Assembly: GCA_049602155.1 (NCBI GenBank)
Contig: JBMYRH010000051.1
Coordinates: 1-17,575 of the forward strand
Source of the DNA: JBMYRH01 sp049602155
GTDB taxonomy: Bacteria; Myxococcota_A; UBA9042; PHBI01; JBMYRH01
Length of the DNA stretch: 17,575 nucleotides
Reading direction: 5' to 3'
Within the stretch, counting starts at the first letter, position 1, and the number at the start of each line of letters is the position of its first letter. Position numbers and translations under genes: made by a program. This document shows positions 7,623-15,655 of this stretch, piece by piece. The notes beneath the pieces were generated by a model. That model worked only from the letters and a program-made list of their open reading frames with translations, was not told the DNA's origin and ran no database searches.

Positions 7623-7639
7623 AGCAAGGCGCGTGCCAG
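7623..7639 (-). promoter_or_regulatory. Sigma54 (RpoN) -24/-12 promoter for the five-gene operon
   Basis: On the minus strand the sequence reads CTGGCACG, four bases, TTGCT. This matches the sigma54 consensus YTGGCACG-N4-TTGCW at every defined position, including the invariant GG and GC with correct spacing. The predicted start of transcription is near G7612, three bases before the ATG at 7609. The neighbouring divergent gene encodes a sigma54 activator with an intact GAFTGA loop, which strongly supports the call. Confidence 0.88.
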
Positions 7640-7676
7640 TTTTCAGTCGTGCGTTTAGCTCCGAGATGACCCGATG

Positions 7677-7699
7677 ACATGTAATCCAAACTTACACAT
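7677..7699. promoter_or_regulatory. Upstream activator site 1 (imperfect inverted repeat)
   Basis: ACATGTAA at 7677-7684, a 7-base spacer, then TTACACAT at 7692-7699; six of eight arm positions are symmetric. It has the same arm core and spacer length as the perfect site at 7707-7733. Its centre (7688) is about 76 bases upstream of the predicted sigma54 start, a normal distance for an enhancer-binding-protein site. It also overlaps the likely -35 element of the regulator gene. Confidence 0.7.
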
Positions 7700-7719
7700 A
7701 GAGCGACAACATGTAATAT
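7691..7719 (+). promoter_or_regulatory. Candidate sigma70 promoter of the kinase/AAA+ regulator gene
   Basis: CTTACA at 7691-7696 matches four of six -35 positions. A 17-base spacer leads to TAATAT at 7714-7719, preceded by TG. The expected transcription start is about 7726-7728, at the ATG of the regulator gene, giving a leaderless message. That agrees with the absence of a ribosome site there. Both elements lie within the two inverted repeats, so a bound protein would block RNA polymerase. Confidence 0.5.
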
Positions 7720-7733
7720 CGCCTTACATGTTG
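7707..7733. promoter_or_regulatory. Upstream activator site 2 (perfect 10-bp inverted repeat)
   Basis: CAACATGTAA at 7707-7716 and TTACATGTTG at 7724-7733 are exact reverse complements separated by seven bases. The centre (7720) is 32 bases from that of site 1, about three helical turns, so both sites face the same side of the DNA. Long dyads of this kind are typical of dimeric Fis-type helix-turn-helix activators. The right arm contains the ATG at 7728 of the regulator gene. Confidence 0.8.
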
Positions 7734-10700
7734 GACGCGATCCCAGCCTGGCCCTCAAGGCTCTTGGCGCGCTACGCCCCGCTCCGGCGCCTGGGCGAGG
7801 GCGGGATGGGTGAGGTCTGGGCAGCACATGACCGTTTGCTCGCTCGAGACGTCGCGGTGAAGGTGATCCGCCCTGACCGACGACCTGGAGAGGCGCGCCT
7901 CCAAGAGGAGTTCGCGCTGCTGGCCTCGCTGGACCACCCAGGGGTCGTCCACGTGCTCGACGTCGGCGCCGCAGACGGCGTCTTGTACATGACCTCAGAG
8001 GTGGTCGAGGGGCTCCGACTGGACCACTTCTTGGACACAGAGCCGAGCACTGCGGCCGTGACTGCGGTGGTTTGGCAGCTCCTCGAGGTGCTCTCGTGGC
8101 TCCACGGTGAGGGCGTCGTCCACGCGGACATCAAGCCCGCGAACATCCTCCTGAGCGACACGGACACCGCGCACCCCAAGCCCGTCTTGATCGACTTCGG
8201 GCTCGCCCGCGTCGACGGCGGAGGCGGCGCCCCTCTAGGCGGGACGCTCAGCTACATGGCGCCGGAGCTGCTGCAGAGCCGCTGGGCGAGGCCCTCGCCG
8301 CGTACAGACCTGTATAGCCTGGGCGTCAGCCTGCACCCCTGGGCGGAGCGACACCCCGCGCATCCCCTCTCTCAGCTCATCGGCGCCCTCTCGGCCACCG
8401 CACCAAGCGACCGACCACTCGACGCCGATGAGGCCCTGAGCGTCCCCCTCTTCAATGACACCGACGGCGCCCCAGAGCGGCGGCTCGGGGGGCGCGGGCT
8501 GAGGGCGCTCTGGGGGACGACGGTCCAGACGCTGACGCGCGCGCTTGCCCAGGCTCCGGGCCACCACTGCGTGGAGGTCGTCGCTGAAGATGACGCCGAC
8601 GCGCTGCTCATCGACCTGGCCGCCGCGCTTGAGGCCAACGGTCAGCCCTGCCTCAGGCTCTCCGCCGACCAAGTCGCGGGCGCCGGGGTTGACCTGTTGG
8701 AGCGTATGGTCGCTGCCATGACCGGCGCAGACGAGGCGCTCCCTGTCCCAGAGGTGCGCACCGCGGACGACCATAAGGAGCTCTTGGACGCCCGCGCAGT
8801 CGCGCTCATCCAGTCGCTCCGTGAGGCCAATGGAGGCGCCCCTACCCTCTTGATGCCGACCCCATCGCAGCTGAAGGCCCCTGGGCGCTATCTCTTCGCG
8901 CGGCTCATCGAGGCCGGCACCTTGAGCCGGTTGGTGGTCACCCAGCGTGTCGGGACGCCCTTGAGCTTGGGCCGCGGGGTCGAGCCCGGGTTCACGAGCA
9001 CGCGCGTGACGGCGCCGGACGCCGCGGCGCTGGAGCGCTTTGTCGCCGAGCATGGGCTCTCCAGGGGAACCCCAGACCACGCCATCAAGCTCCTCCAGGC
9101 GCGCGCACCGGTGGGCGCCCGGGGGCTCCGGCTCCTCCTCCGGGCATGGGCAGCTGCCGGGGCCATCGTACACGCGCCCGCCACCGGGTGGGCCTGGCGG
9201 AGTGATGTCGATGTGGGGGCGCTGGATGTCCCAGCCTTGGGGGCGCTCTGGCCACCGCTCTGGGGGGCCCTCCCAGGCGCCGGGCAGGCGCTCATCGCCC
9301 ACGCACACCACCTGGGCGGTCACGTGCAATTGGATCAGCTCGACGACCTCCCGGGGGGCCCCTTCCACCGCGCACTCCAGGGGAGACTCCTGGAGGAGGG
9401 GTGGTTTCGAGGCACGGCAGATGGGCTGCGCTTGCAGCCCTCGGCGAGCGCTGCGCTGCGCGCCGACGAGGTCACGCTGCCCGCCCCGACCGACGCGCAG
9501 CGACGCATCTATGTCGCGCTCCTGGAGGCCCCGGGGGCGCAGATCGACGCCAAGCAAGCCCTCGCCGTGCAGCTCTCAGGGCTCGCCCGTCACGCCGAGG
9601 CTGCGGCGCAGTGGTTGACCGTGGCGGCGCACCACGACCATCACCTCGATCCCGGGGCCGCAGGGGCAGCGTTCGCGAGGGCCTCCGCCTGCCACGCCGC
9701 CCTTGAAGACCACGCCCAAGCCTATGAGTGCGCGGACCAGGCGGCTCGGCGCCTGCAGGTCGCCGGAGATGTCGAGGGGCTCTCTGACGCGATGGCGATG
9801 GCGCAAGAGGCGGCCAAGGGCACAGACTCCAAGCAAGTGAGCCTGCGGCTGGTGTTGCTCGAGGCCAGGGTCGCGGTCCACAACACACGCCCTGAGGACG
9901 CGCTCTTATGCGCCGAGCGCGCCGAGGCGCTCATCGCGACCATCGACAGCGAGGTCGGCCTCGAGGTGAAGTTTGAGCTCGCGCTCTGCCGCGGCACCGC
10001 GCATGCCCAAACGGGTCGACGCGATGAGGCGGTCGAGGCGCTGACGGAGGCGGCTCAGATCGCGAGCGAGCGCCATGACGACCACGGTGAAGGCCGGGTG
10101 ACGAATAACCTCGGCATCGCGGCCTATCACGCTCGGAATTATGAGGCGGCGGCCGACGCCTGGGGCCAGTCTGCGGCGGCCAAAGAGCGCGTGGGTGACT
10201 TGCGCGGTAAGCGCATCTCTGAGAGCAACCGTGGCCTGGCGTTGCGAGAGCTCGGGAGGCTGCCCGAGGCCATCGAGGCGACGCGAGGGGCCTTGGCGGA
10301 TGCGCTCCGGATCGGCGATCGGCGAGGGGAGGCCACTGGCCTGTTGGCGCTGGCCCAGCTGCACCTCGATGTCGGAGACCCCAGAGGCGCCCAAGCCCAC
10401 CTGACCGCCGCCCAATCCGTCCCCGTCGCGTCGTCGATGGTCGAGGCCGACGGTCGGATCGTAGGCGTGCGACGGCTGCTCGAAGAGGGGTCCTCTGTCG
10501 AGGCCGCGGAGACCGCAGCGGCGCTCTTTCACGACGCCATCGAGGGCGGCCTGCCAACCATCGCGAGGGAGGCTTGGGGGCTGATCTACCTCGCGAGCCA
10601 CCGCGCAGAGGGGGGCCGCGATCTCATGCCCGTCGCGACCGAAGCGCTGACCGATGACCCCGCCGCCCAAGCGCTCACCCAGGACCCCAAAGGCGATCCA

Positions 10701-12614
10701 CTCGTGCAAGCCGCCTGGCTCCACGCCACGGCTCGAAGCGGGGACTGGAGCGCAGTACGCGCGCCGCTGAGGGCGTCATTCGAGGCACAGAGCACACCGC
10801 TCGCCCCCGGAGAGTTCTGGGCCATTGAGCTCCTCGAGGCCACCGCCAAGCTCGTCGGCGACGCCGAGGCCGAGGCCGCCTTTCGTGCAGCCGGCCGCGC
10901 GACGCTCGAGGCGCGCCACGATGCAGCGGTGGCCATCTTGGGCGACGATGCGCCGAGCTTGGGCGCCCTGAAGCGCGCCTTTGGGCTGACCCAGAGCCCC
11001 ACCCCAGCGCAAGCCGCGATGGGGCTTCAGCAGACCGTCCTGCTCTCCGATACCTCCCCACCCTCGGCGACGCGCTCCTTGGAGGCGACCCTCGGTGACG
11101 ACCTCTCGGAGCCCACTCGACTGGCGGACGCCCTCGGGGCCGACCTCGGTGCGGTCGATGCGTGGCTGATCCGCCTCGATGATGACGCGCGCCCCTTGAG
11201 CCTGGACGGTGACGCAGACAGGAGCCGGTGGAGTGACGTGGCCGCTGAGGTCATCGTGGGCGGCGCGCCCTATGTGGCGGAGTCCGAGCCAGGGCAGCTG
11301 GCCGCCCTCGGGATGCCGCTGCGCGTGCGCGCTGATGCCCCGCCTGTCGGCGCGCTCTTCTTGAGCTGGAGTCCAGCCCGCGAGGGAGACCTTGCGGCCC
11401 TCAAGGACACCATTGAGCCGGTCGCGCGCTGGCTCGCCTTGAGCCTAGACCGACGGGTCAAGACCCATGAACTTGAGCGGCTCCGTGCCCAGGTGGTTCG
11501 GCTCACGAGCGAGCACGAGGCGATGGTGGACGCACACCGCCAACAGATCACCACCCTGCGCGAGGCGCTGGACCAGTCGCGGAGCGAACTCTCACTGCGC
11601 TACGACTACAGCCACATCGTGCATCGAAGCGCGGCCATGCAGAAGGTCTTGCGCACCATCGATAAGGTGAGCGACCGAGACATCCCTGTGCTCATCTTGG
11701 GCGAGAGCGGGGTCGGCAAAGAGGTCGCGGCGCGCGCCATCCACAGCCACTCAAGCCGCGCCATGCGCCCCTTCGTCGCCGAGAATTGCGGCGCCATCCC
11801 CGACGAGCTCTTCGAGAGCGTCTTCTTTGGCCACGTCCGAGGTGCCTTTACCGGCGCTGACTCACCACGAGAGGGGCTCATCGCGGCGGCCAAAGGCGGG
11901 ACGCTATTTTTAGATGAGCTGGGAGAGCTCCCCCTTCACCACCAGGTCAAGCTCTTGCGGGTGCTCCAAGAGCGCCGCTATCGCCCCGTGGGTGGCACCG
12001 AGGAGCTGGAGGCGGACTTCCGGCTGGTCGCGGCGACGAACCGCGACCTCGCGGCGCGTGTGGCCGAGGGTGCCTTCCGAGAGGACCTCTATTACCGGCT
12101 CGCGGTCGTTCAGCTCCCAATCCCGCCTCTGAGAGAGCGCCGAGACGACCTGGTGCCGCTCGCTCAAGATCTGCTCGCGGTCCACACCGAGCAGCTCGGT
12201 CGATCGCTCAAGCTCTCGTCGAGCGCCGTCGACGCGCTCATGAACCACGACTGGCCCGGCAACGTGCGCGAGCTCGACAATGAGCTCTTGCGCGCCACGG
12301 TGCTCTGCGACGGCGAGGTCATCACCGCCGAGCACCTCTCAGCCCGGGTCACGGGCCAAGATGCAGGGCGTGATGACGAGGACACCTTGACCACGCTTTG
12401 GCGAGGCGAGGGCCCCTTGAGCGACGTGATCGAGCGCGTCGAGGCGGTGGTCATCCGCCAGGCTCTCGAGCGCTTCAAAGGTCAAAAGGCAGCGACAGCG
12501 CGGGGGCTCGGGTTGAGCCGACCCGGGCTCGACGGCAAGCTCGATCGCTACGGCATCGACGCGGCTGAGTTTAAACAGAAGGCGCGACGCGCCCGAGATG
12601 GAGAGACGCGATGA
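7728..12614 (+). CDS. Ser/Thr kinase–TPR–GAF–sigma54 activator fusion protein
   Basis: This is a 1628-residue cytoplasmic regulator. The kinase (about 16-240) has GEGGMG (23-28), VAVKVI, catalytic HADIKPAN (Asp134), DFG (156) and APE, so it should be active. Residues about 250-600 resemble the ATPase module of PknK/MalT-like proteins but have no Walker A motif (EVVAEDDADALLIDLAAAL). TPR-like repeats cover about 615-900. A GAF-like domain (about 1114-1235) and coiled coil (1243-1291) precede the sigma54-activating AAA+ domain: GESGVGKE (1325), GAFTGA (1372-1377), LFLDEL (Asp1396), FREDLYYRL and WPGNVREL. A Fis-type helix-turn-helix (about 1563-1611) ends it. The frame opens at 7674, but codons 7674-7727 have about one-third G/C third positions and cover the inverted repeats; normal bias begins exactly at the ATG at 7728. 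It overlaps the next gene by ATGA. Its likely target is the divergent sigma54 promoter. Confidence 0.93.
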   Translation: MLDAIPAWPSRLLARYAPLRRLGEGGMGEVWAAHDRLLARDVAVKVIRPDRRPGEARLQEEFALLASLDHPGVVHVLDVGAADGVLYMTSEVVEGLRLDHFLDTEPSTAAVTAVVWQLLEVLSWLHGEGVVHADIKPANILLSDTDTAHPKPVLIDFGLARVDGGGGAPLGGTLSYMAPELLQSRWARPSPRTDLYSLGVSLHPWAERHPAHPLSQLIGALSATAPSDRPLDADEALSVPLFNDTDGAPERRLGGRGLRALWGTTVQTLTRALAQAPGHHCVEVVAEDDADALLIDLAAALEANGQPCLRLSADQVAGAGVDLLERMVAAMTGADEALPVPEVRTADDHKELLDARAVALIQSLREANGGAPTLLMPTPSQLKAPGRYLFARLIEAGTLSRLVVTQRVGTPLSLGRGVEPGFTSTRVTAPDAAALERFVAEHGLSRGTPDHAIKLLQARAPVGARGLRLLLRAWAAAGAIVHAPATGWAWRSDVDVGALDVPALGALWPPLWGALPGAGQALIAHAHHLGGHVQLDQLDDLPGGPFHRALQGRLLEEGWFRGTADGLRLQPSASAALRADEVTLPAPTDAQRRIYVALLEAPGAQIDAKQALAVQLSGLARHAEAAAQWLTVAAHHDHHLDPGAAGAAFARASACHAALEDHAQAYECADQAARRLQVAGDVEGLSDAMAMAQEAAKGTDSKQVSLRLVLLEARVAVHNTRPEDALLCAERAEALIATIDSEVGLEVKFELALCRGTAHAQTGRRDEAVEALTEAAQIASERHDDHGEGRVTNNLGIAAYHARNYEAAADAWGQSAAAKERVGDLRGKRISESNRGLALRELGRLPEAIEATRGALADALRIGDRRGEATGLLALAQLHLDVGDPRGAQAHLTAAQSVPVASSMVEADGRIVGVRRLLEEGSSVEAAETAAALFHDAIEGGLPTIAREAWGLIYLASHRAEGGRDLMPVATEALTDDPAAQALTQDPKGDPLVQAAWLHATARSGDWSAVRAPLRASFEAQSTPLAPGEFWAIELLEATAKLVGDAEAEAAFRAAGRATLEARHDAAVAILGDDAPSLGALKRAFGLTQSPTPAQAAMGLQQTVLLSDTSPPSATRSLEATLGDDLSEPTRLADALGADLGAVDAWLIRLDDDARPLSLDGDADRSRWSDVAAEVIVGGAPYVAESEPGQLAALGMPLRVRADAPPVGALFLSWSPAREGDLAALKDTIEPVARWLALSLDRRVKTHELERLRAQVVRLTSEHEAMVDAHRQQITTLREALDQSRSELSLRYDYSHIVHRSAAMQKVLRTIDKVSDRDIPVLILGESGVGKEVAARAIHSHSSRAMRPFVAENCGAIPDELFESVFFGHVRGAFTGADSPREGLIAAAKGGTLFLDELGELPLHHQVKLLRVLQERRYRPVGGTEELEADFRLVAATNRDLAARVAEGAFREDLYYRLAVVQLPIPPLRERRDDLVPLAQDLLAVHTEQLGRSLKLSSSAVDALMNHDWPGNVRELDNELLRATVLCDGEVITAEHLSARVTGQDAGRDDEDTLTTLWRGEGPLSDVIERVEAVVIRQALERFKGQKAATARGLGLSRPGLDGKLDRYGIDAAEFKQKARRARDGETR

Positions 12615-13939
12615 ACCACGTAATGACGCCCCCTAGACTCCTCGCGCTGAGCCTCGTGCTCAGCCTCATGGCCTGCGGTGACGAGGGGGCCATCGCGCCC
12701 GCGATGGACATCCAAGAGGACGTGTCGACCAGCGACGATGGCCAAGCGCCGGAGCCCGAGGGCGACGCCGTGGAGACCGACGACGCCAGCGGGCCCGTCA
12801 CAGACGACATCGCTGCGGTCACCGACGGTGAGGCCGCCATCGACGATGTCGCGCCTGAGGCCGTGGACGACGTCTCCACGACGGAGGACGCCGTGACGGT
12901 CCCCGAGGACGTGCACAGACCAGGGCCCGAGGACATCACAGAGCCCATCGACCCGAGCGGGAGCTTTGAGATCGGACAAGACGCCTGCTGCCTCTCGGTG
13001 TCAGGAGACCGGGCCGTCTGGGCCGAGGGTGGCGCACTCTGGGTGCACACACTCTCGACAGGGGAGAGCGAGGTCGTGGCGGAGCACACCGCCCATCAGA
13101 CGGACCCGGCGCTCTCCGGCGACATCCTCGTGTGGGCTGACGACCGCGGCGGAGACCAGGACCTTTGGATGATCGACCTCTCGGGCGGCGAGCCGGTGAT
13201 GCTCTTCGGCGGGCCTGGGGACCAAGACGCGCCCACCATCGACGGGACACGGGTCGCCTTCGTCAACCGCTCGGTGGAGCCCTACACGGACAAAGAGGCC
13301 GACATCTGGATGATCGACCTCGAGGACATGAGCACCGCCACGGCGCTCGTGAGCGATCTCTCCGAGCAGAGCTACCCGCATATCCACGGCGATCGAGTCA
13401 TCTGGACGGACTTCCGAAATGACCCCGAGGGCACCTACAATGACTTCGCCGATCCCTTTGAGAACAACGGCGACATCTTCGGCTATGACCTCACCCTCGA
13501 CGAAGAGTTCATCGTCACCAATGACCCGAGTAAGCAGCTGCGCCCGACCATCGAGGGCGAAGACGTCGTCTGGCTCGACTGGCGAGGGATTAACCCCGAG
13601 CCGAAGTACAGCGAGTTTCAGGTCTACACCCGCGCCATCTCCCCCGAGATGACGCTCGGCCCCGAGCGGCTTATCGCTTGGAGCAGCTGGGAGACCCCGG
13701 CGCTCTGGCAGCGACCGAGCGTGTTAGGCGGCGTCGTGGCCTGGATCGGCATGCCAGAGACAGGCGAGTTCAAGACCGGCGTCTTCAGCGCGAACCTCGC
13801 GGACGACACCATCACGCCGAGCCTCGTGGCAGGCTCAGTGGGCACGCTCGAGGCCGTCTCGCTGAGCCCCCAAGGGATCCTCTGGCTCGGCGCCGGCACC
13901 CTGAATATCCAGGCGCTGGAGGCCAACTCAGGTCAGTAG
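12611..13939 (+). CDS. Lipoprotein with TolB-like beta-propeller repeats
   Basis: The product has 442 residues. The start ATG at 12611 overlaps the stop of the regulator gene (ATGA) and has GGAGAG eight bases upstream; a second ATG at 12623 is also possible. A lipoprotein signal ends LSLMACG with the lipidated Cys at 22. An acidic Asp/Glu/Val-rich linker (about 24-115) follows. The rest has repeated blades of the type DRAVWAEGGALWVHTLSTG, DILVWADDRGGDQDLWMIDL, TRVAFVN...DIWMIDL, DRVIWTDFRND and EDVVWLDWRG, which resemble TolB/WD40-like propellers of exported proteins. Such propellers bind proteins or ligands and are not usually enzymes. Its tight coupling to the kinase gene makes an envelope sensor or partner of that regulator possible, but the cytoplasmic kinase has no obvious membrane segment to link them. 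The 3' end overlaps fhs by 12 bases. Confidence 0.88.
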   Translation: MNHVMTPPRLLALSLVLSLMACGDEGAIAPAMDIQEDVSTSDDGQAPEPEGDAVETDDASGPVTDDIAAVTDGEAAIDDVAPEAVDDVSTTEDAVTVPEDVHRPGPEDITEPIDPSGSFEIGQDACCLSVSGDRAVWAEGGALWVHTLSTGESEVVAEHTAHQTDPALSGDILVWADDRGGDQDLWMIDLSGGEPVMLFGGPGDQDAPTIDGTRVAFVNRSVEPYTDKEADIWMIDLEDMSTATALVSDLSEQSYPHIHGDRVIWTDFRNDPEGTYNDFADPFENNGDIFGYDLTLDEEFIVTNDPSKQLRPTIEGEDVVWLDWRGINPEPKYSEFQVYTRAISPEMTLGPERLIAWSSWETPALWQRPSVLGGVVAWIGMPETGEFKTGVFSANLADDTITPSLVAGSVGTLEAVSLSPQGILWLGAGTLNIQALEANSGQ

Positions 13940-15583
13940 CCCCTGAATCTCGCCGTCTACGAGGTCGACGCGCTCGGCCCTGGGCCGCTTAGGCAGCCCT
14001 GGCATGCGCACGATGTCCCCGGTCAGGACGACCAGGAACCCTGCTCCGGCGTTGATGTGGATGCGTGAGACGGTGACCTCGAAGTCGCTCGGGCGGCCGC
14101 GGCGCTTGGGGTCGTCTGAGAGCGAGCTGTGGGTCTTGGCGATGCAGATCGGCAGGCCTGCATAGCCATGCTTGGCGATGGCCGCCAAGTCCCGCTTGGC
14201 CTCGCGCTCGTAGTAGACATCCTTGGCGCCGTACATCGTCCGGGCCACGGTCAGGATCTTCTCCTCGACCGGGGACGCCCAGTCATACAGCGGCTTGAAT
14301 GGCGTCGGGCGCTCTTCAGCGAACTGCACGACTTTGTCAGCCAGATCCAAGGTCCCCTCGCCTCCTCGGACGAAGTGGTCATTGATGGCCACGGGGACGC
14401 CGAGGGCATCACAGCGCTCACGGATCACCGCCAACTCAGCGTCACTGTCGGTGGCGAAGCGGTTGATCGCCACGATGGGGCGCTCCCCGAAGTGCTGGAT
14501 GTTCTCGAGGTGCTTCTCCATATTCGGGATGCCGCGCAGAACCGCGTCGACGTCCGGCGTGTCGAGCTCCCCCTTGCCCTTCCCGCCGTGCATCTTGAGC
14601 GCGCGCGCGGTGACGACCAGCACCACGGCCGCGGCGTCTAGTCCGGCGCCTGCGCACTTGATGTCGAAGAACTTCTCCGCGCCGAGATCAAACCCGAAGC
14701 CCGCCTCGGTCACGACCCAGTCGGACAGGGCCAAGCCCAGGGTCGTGGCCATGACGCTGTTGCAGCCATGGGCGATGTTGGCGAACGGGCCACCGTGGAC
14801 CAGCGCCGGGGTGCCCTCAAGGGTCTGCACGAGGTTTGGCTTCAAGGCGTCGCGCAGCAGCGCCATCATGGCGCCTGAGACGCCGAGGTCTCCGGCCGTC
14901 ACGGGGGCACGCGTGTAGGTGTAGCCGATGAGCGTCCGGTCCAGGCGACGGCGCATGTCCGCAGCGTCATCTGCGAGGCAGAGCATCGCCATGACCTCGC
15001 TCGCGGCTGTGATGTCGAAGCCGCTCTCTCGACTGACACCGTCGGTCGGGCCGCCGAGCCCGATGACGAGGTTCCGGAGCGCACGGTCGTTCACGTCCAT
15101 CACGCGGCGCCACAAGATCCGCCTCGGGTCGATGCCCAACGGGTTCCCACGGTGTAAGTGGTTATCAATGGCCGCCGACAGCAGGTTGTGCGCTGCCGTT
15201 ACCGCATGAAAATCACCCGTGAAGTGCAGGTTGATGTCGACCGCTGGGGTGAGCTGGCTGGCGCCACCACCGGTGCCACCACCCTTCATCCCGAAGCACG
15301 GCCCAAGCGACGGCTCTCGTAGCGCGACGCAGACCTTATGTCCGCGGCGGCGGAGGCCATCCGCGAGCCCGATGCTCGTCGTCGTCTTGCCCTCCCCGGC
15401 TGGGGTGGGGGTGATCGCGCTGACCAGCACCAAGCGTGGGCGTGGGCGGTCGGAGCCGCGAGTCGGGCGACCGGTCAGGACCACCTTGGCCTTGTCTCGA
15501 CCGTAGAGCTCAAGCTCGTCTTCAGTGAGCCCAAGCTCTTGGGCGACCTCTGTGATGGGGCGTGGCCCGATCTCCAATGTCAT
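13928..15583 (-). CDS. fhs: Formate--tetrahydrofolate ligase
   Basis: Fhs makes 10-formyltetrahydrofolate from formate, tetrahydrofolate and ATP in cytoplasmic one-carbon metabolism. The product has 551 residues, the usual length. The ATP site TPTPAGEGKTTT lies at about 58-69. The family signature EPSLGPCFGMKGGGTGGG is at 90-107, followed by DINLHFTGDFHAVTAAHNLL. LVHGGPFANIAHGCNS, FDLGAEKFFDIKC and the C-terminal INAGAGFLVVLTGDIVRMPGLP are all intact. The ATG at 15583 follows AGGAGA at normal spacing. No other one-carbon or acetogenesis gene is in the window. Its start lies 72 bases after the stop of the FG-GAP lipoprotein on the same strand; whether the two share a transcript is unclear. Its last 12 bases overlap the end of the convergent propeller lipoprotein gene. 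Confidence 0.97.
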   Translation of the reverse strand: MTLEIGPRPITEVAQELGLTEDELELYGRDKAKVVLTGRPTRGSDRPRPRLVLVSAITPTPAGEGKTTTSIGLADGLRRRGHKVCVALREPSLGPCFGMKGGGTGGGASQLTPAVDINLHFTGDFHAVTAAHNLLSAAIDNHLHRGNPLGIDPRRILWRRVMDVNDRALRNLVIGLGGPTDGVSRESGFDITAASEVMAMLCLADDAADMRRRLDRTLIGYTYTRAPVTAGDLGVSGAMMALLRDALKPNLVQTLEGTPALVHGGPFANIAHGCNSVMATTLGLALSDWVVTEAGFGFDLGAEKFFDIKCAGAGLDAAAVVLVVTARALKMHGGKGKGELDTPDVDAVLRGIPNMEKHLENIQHFGERPIVAINRFATDSDAELAVIRERCDALGVPVAINDHFVRGGEGTLDLADKVVQFAEERPTPFKPLYDWASPVEEKILTVARTMYGAKDVYYEREAKRDLAAIAKHGYAGLPICIAKTHSSLSDDPKRRGRPSDFEVTVSRIHINAGAGFLVVLTGDIVRMPGLPKRPRAERVDLVDGEIQGLLT

Positions 15584-15655
15584 CGCGCTCTCCTGAGGTT
15601 GGCCGCGAGGGCCGCATCCGCGCAGTTGCCCGAATACTGGGCACTTCGCCGTGTC

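Noticed and set aside
7610..7627. TTG start of the SGNH gene at 7627
   Set aside because: The codon is part of the sigma54 -12 element, so it would lie upstream of the transcript; no ribosome site precedes it.
7674..7727. Upstream extension of the kinase/AAA+ gene from the ATG at 7674
   Set aside because: The codons have low G/C third positions, unlike the rest of the gene, and the stretch is made up mostly of the two inverted repeats.
8235..9557. 440-residue minus-strand frame within the kinase/AAA+ gene
   Set aside because: Antisense frames stay open by chance in high-GC DNA; the composition is Arg/Gly/Pro-rich with no domain, and the sense strand codes for a known architecture.
13928..15583. 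fhs as evidence for acetogenesis (Wood-Ljungdahl pathway)
   Set aside because: The enzyme is also common in ordinary folate metabolism and no other pathway gene is nearby.
15627..15643. TGCCC/GGGCA hairpin upstream of fhs
   Set aside because: Only five pairs with a 7-base loop and no T-run; too weak to call a terminator or riboswitch.
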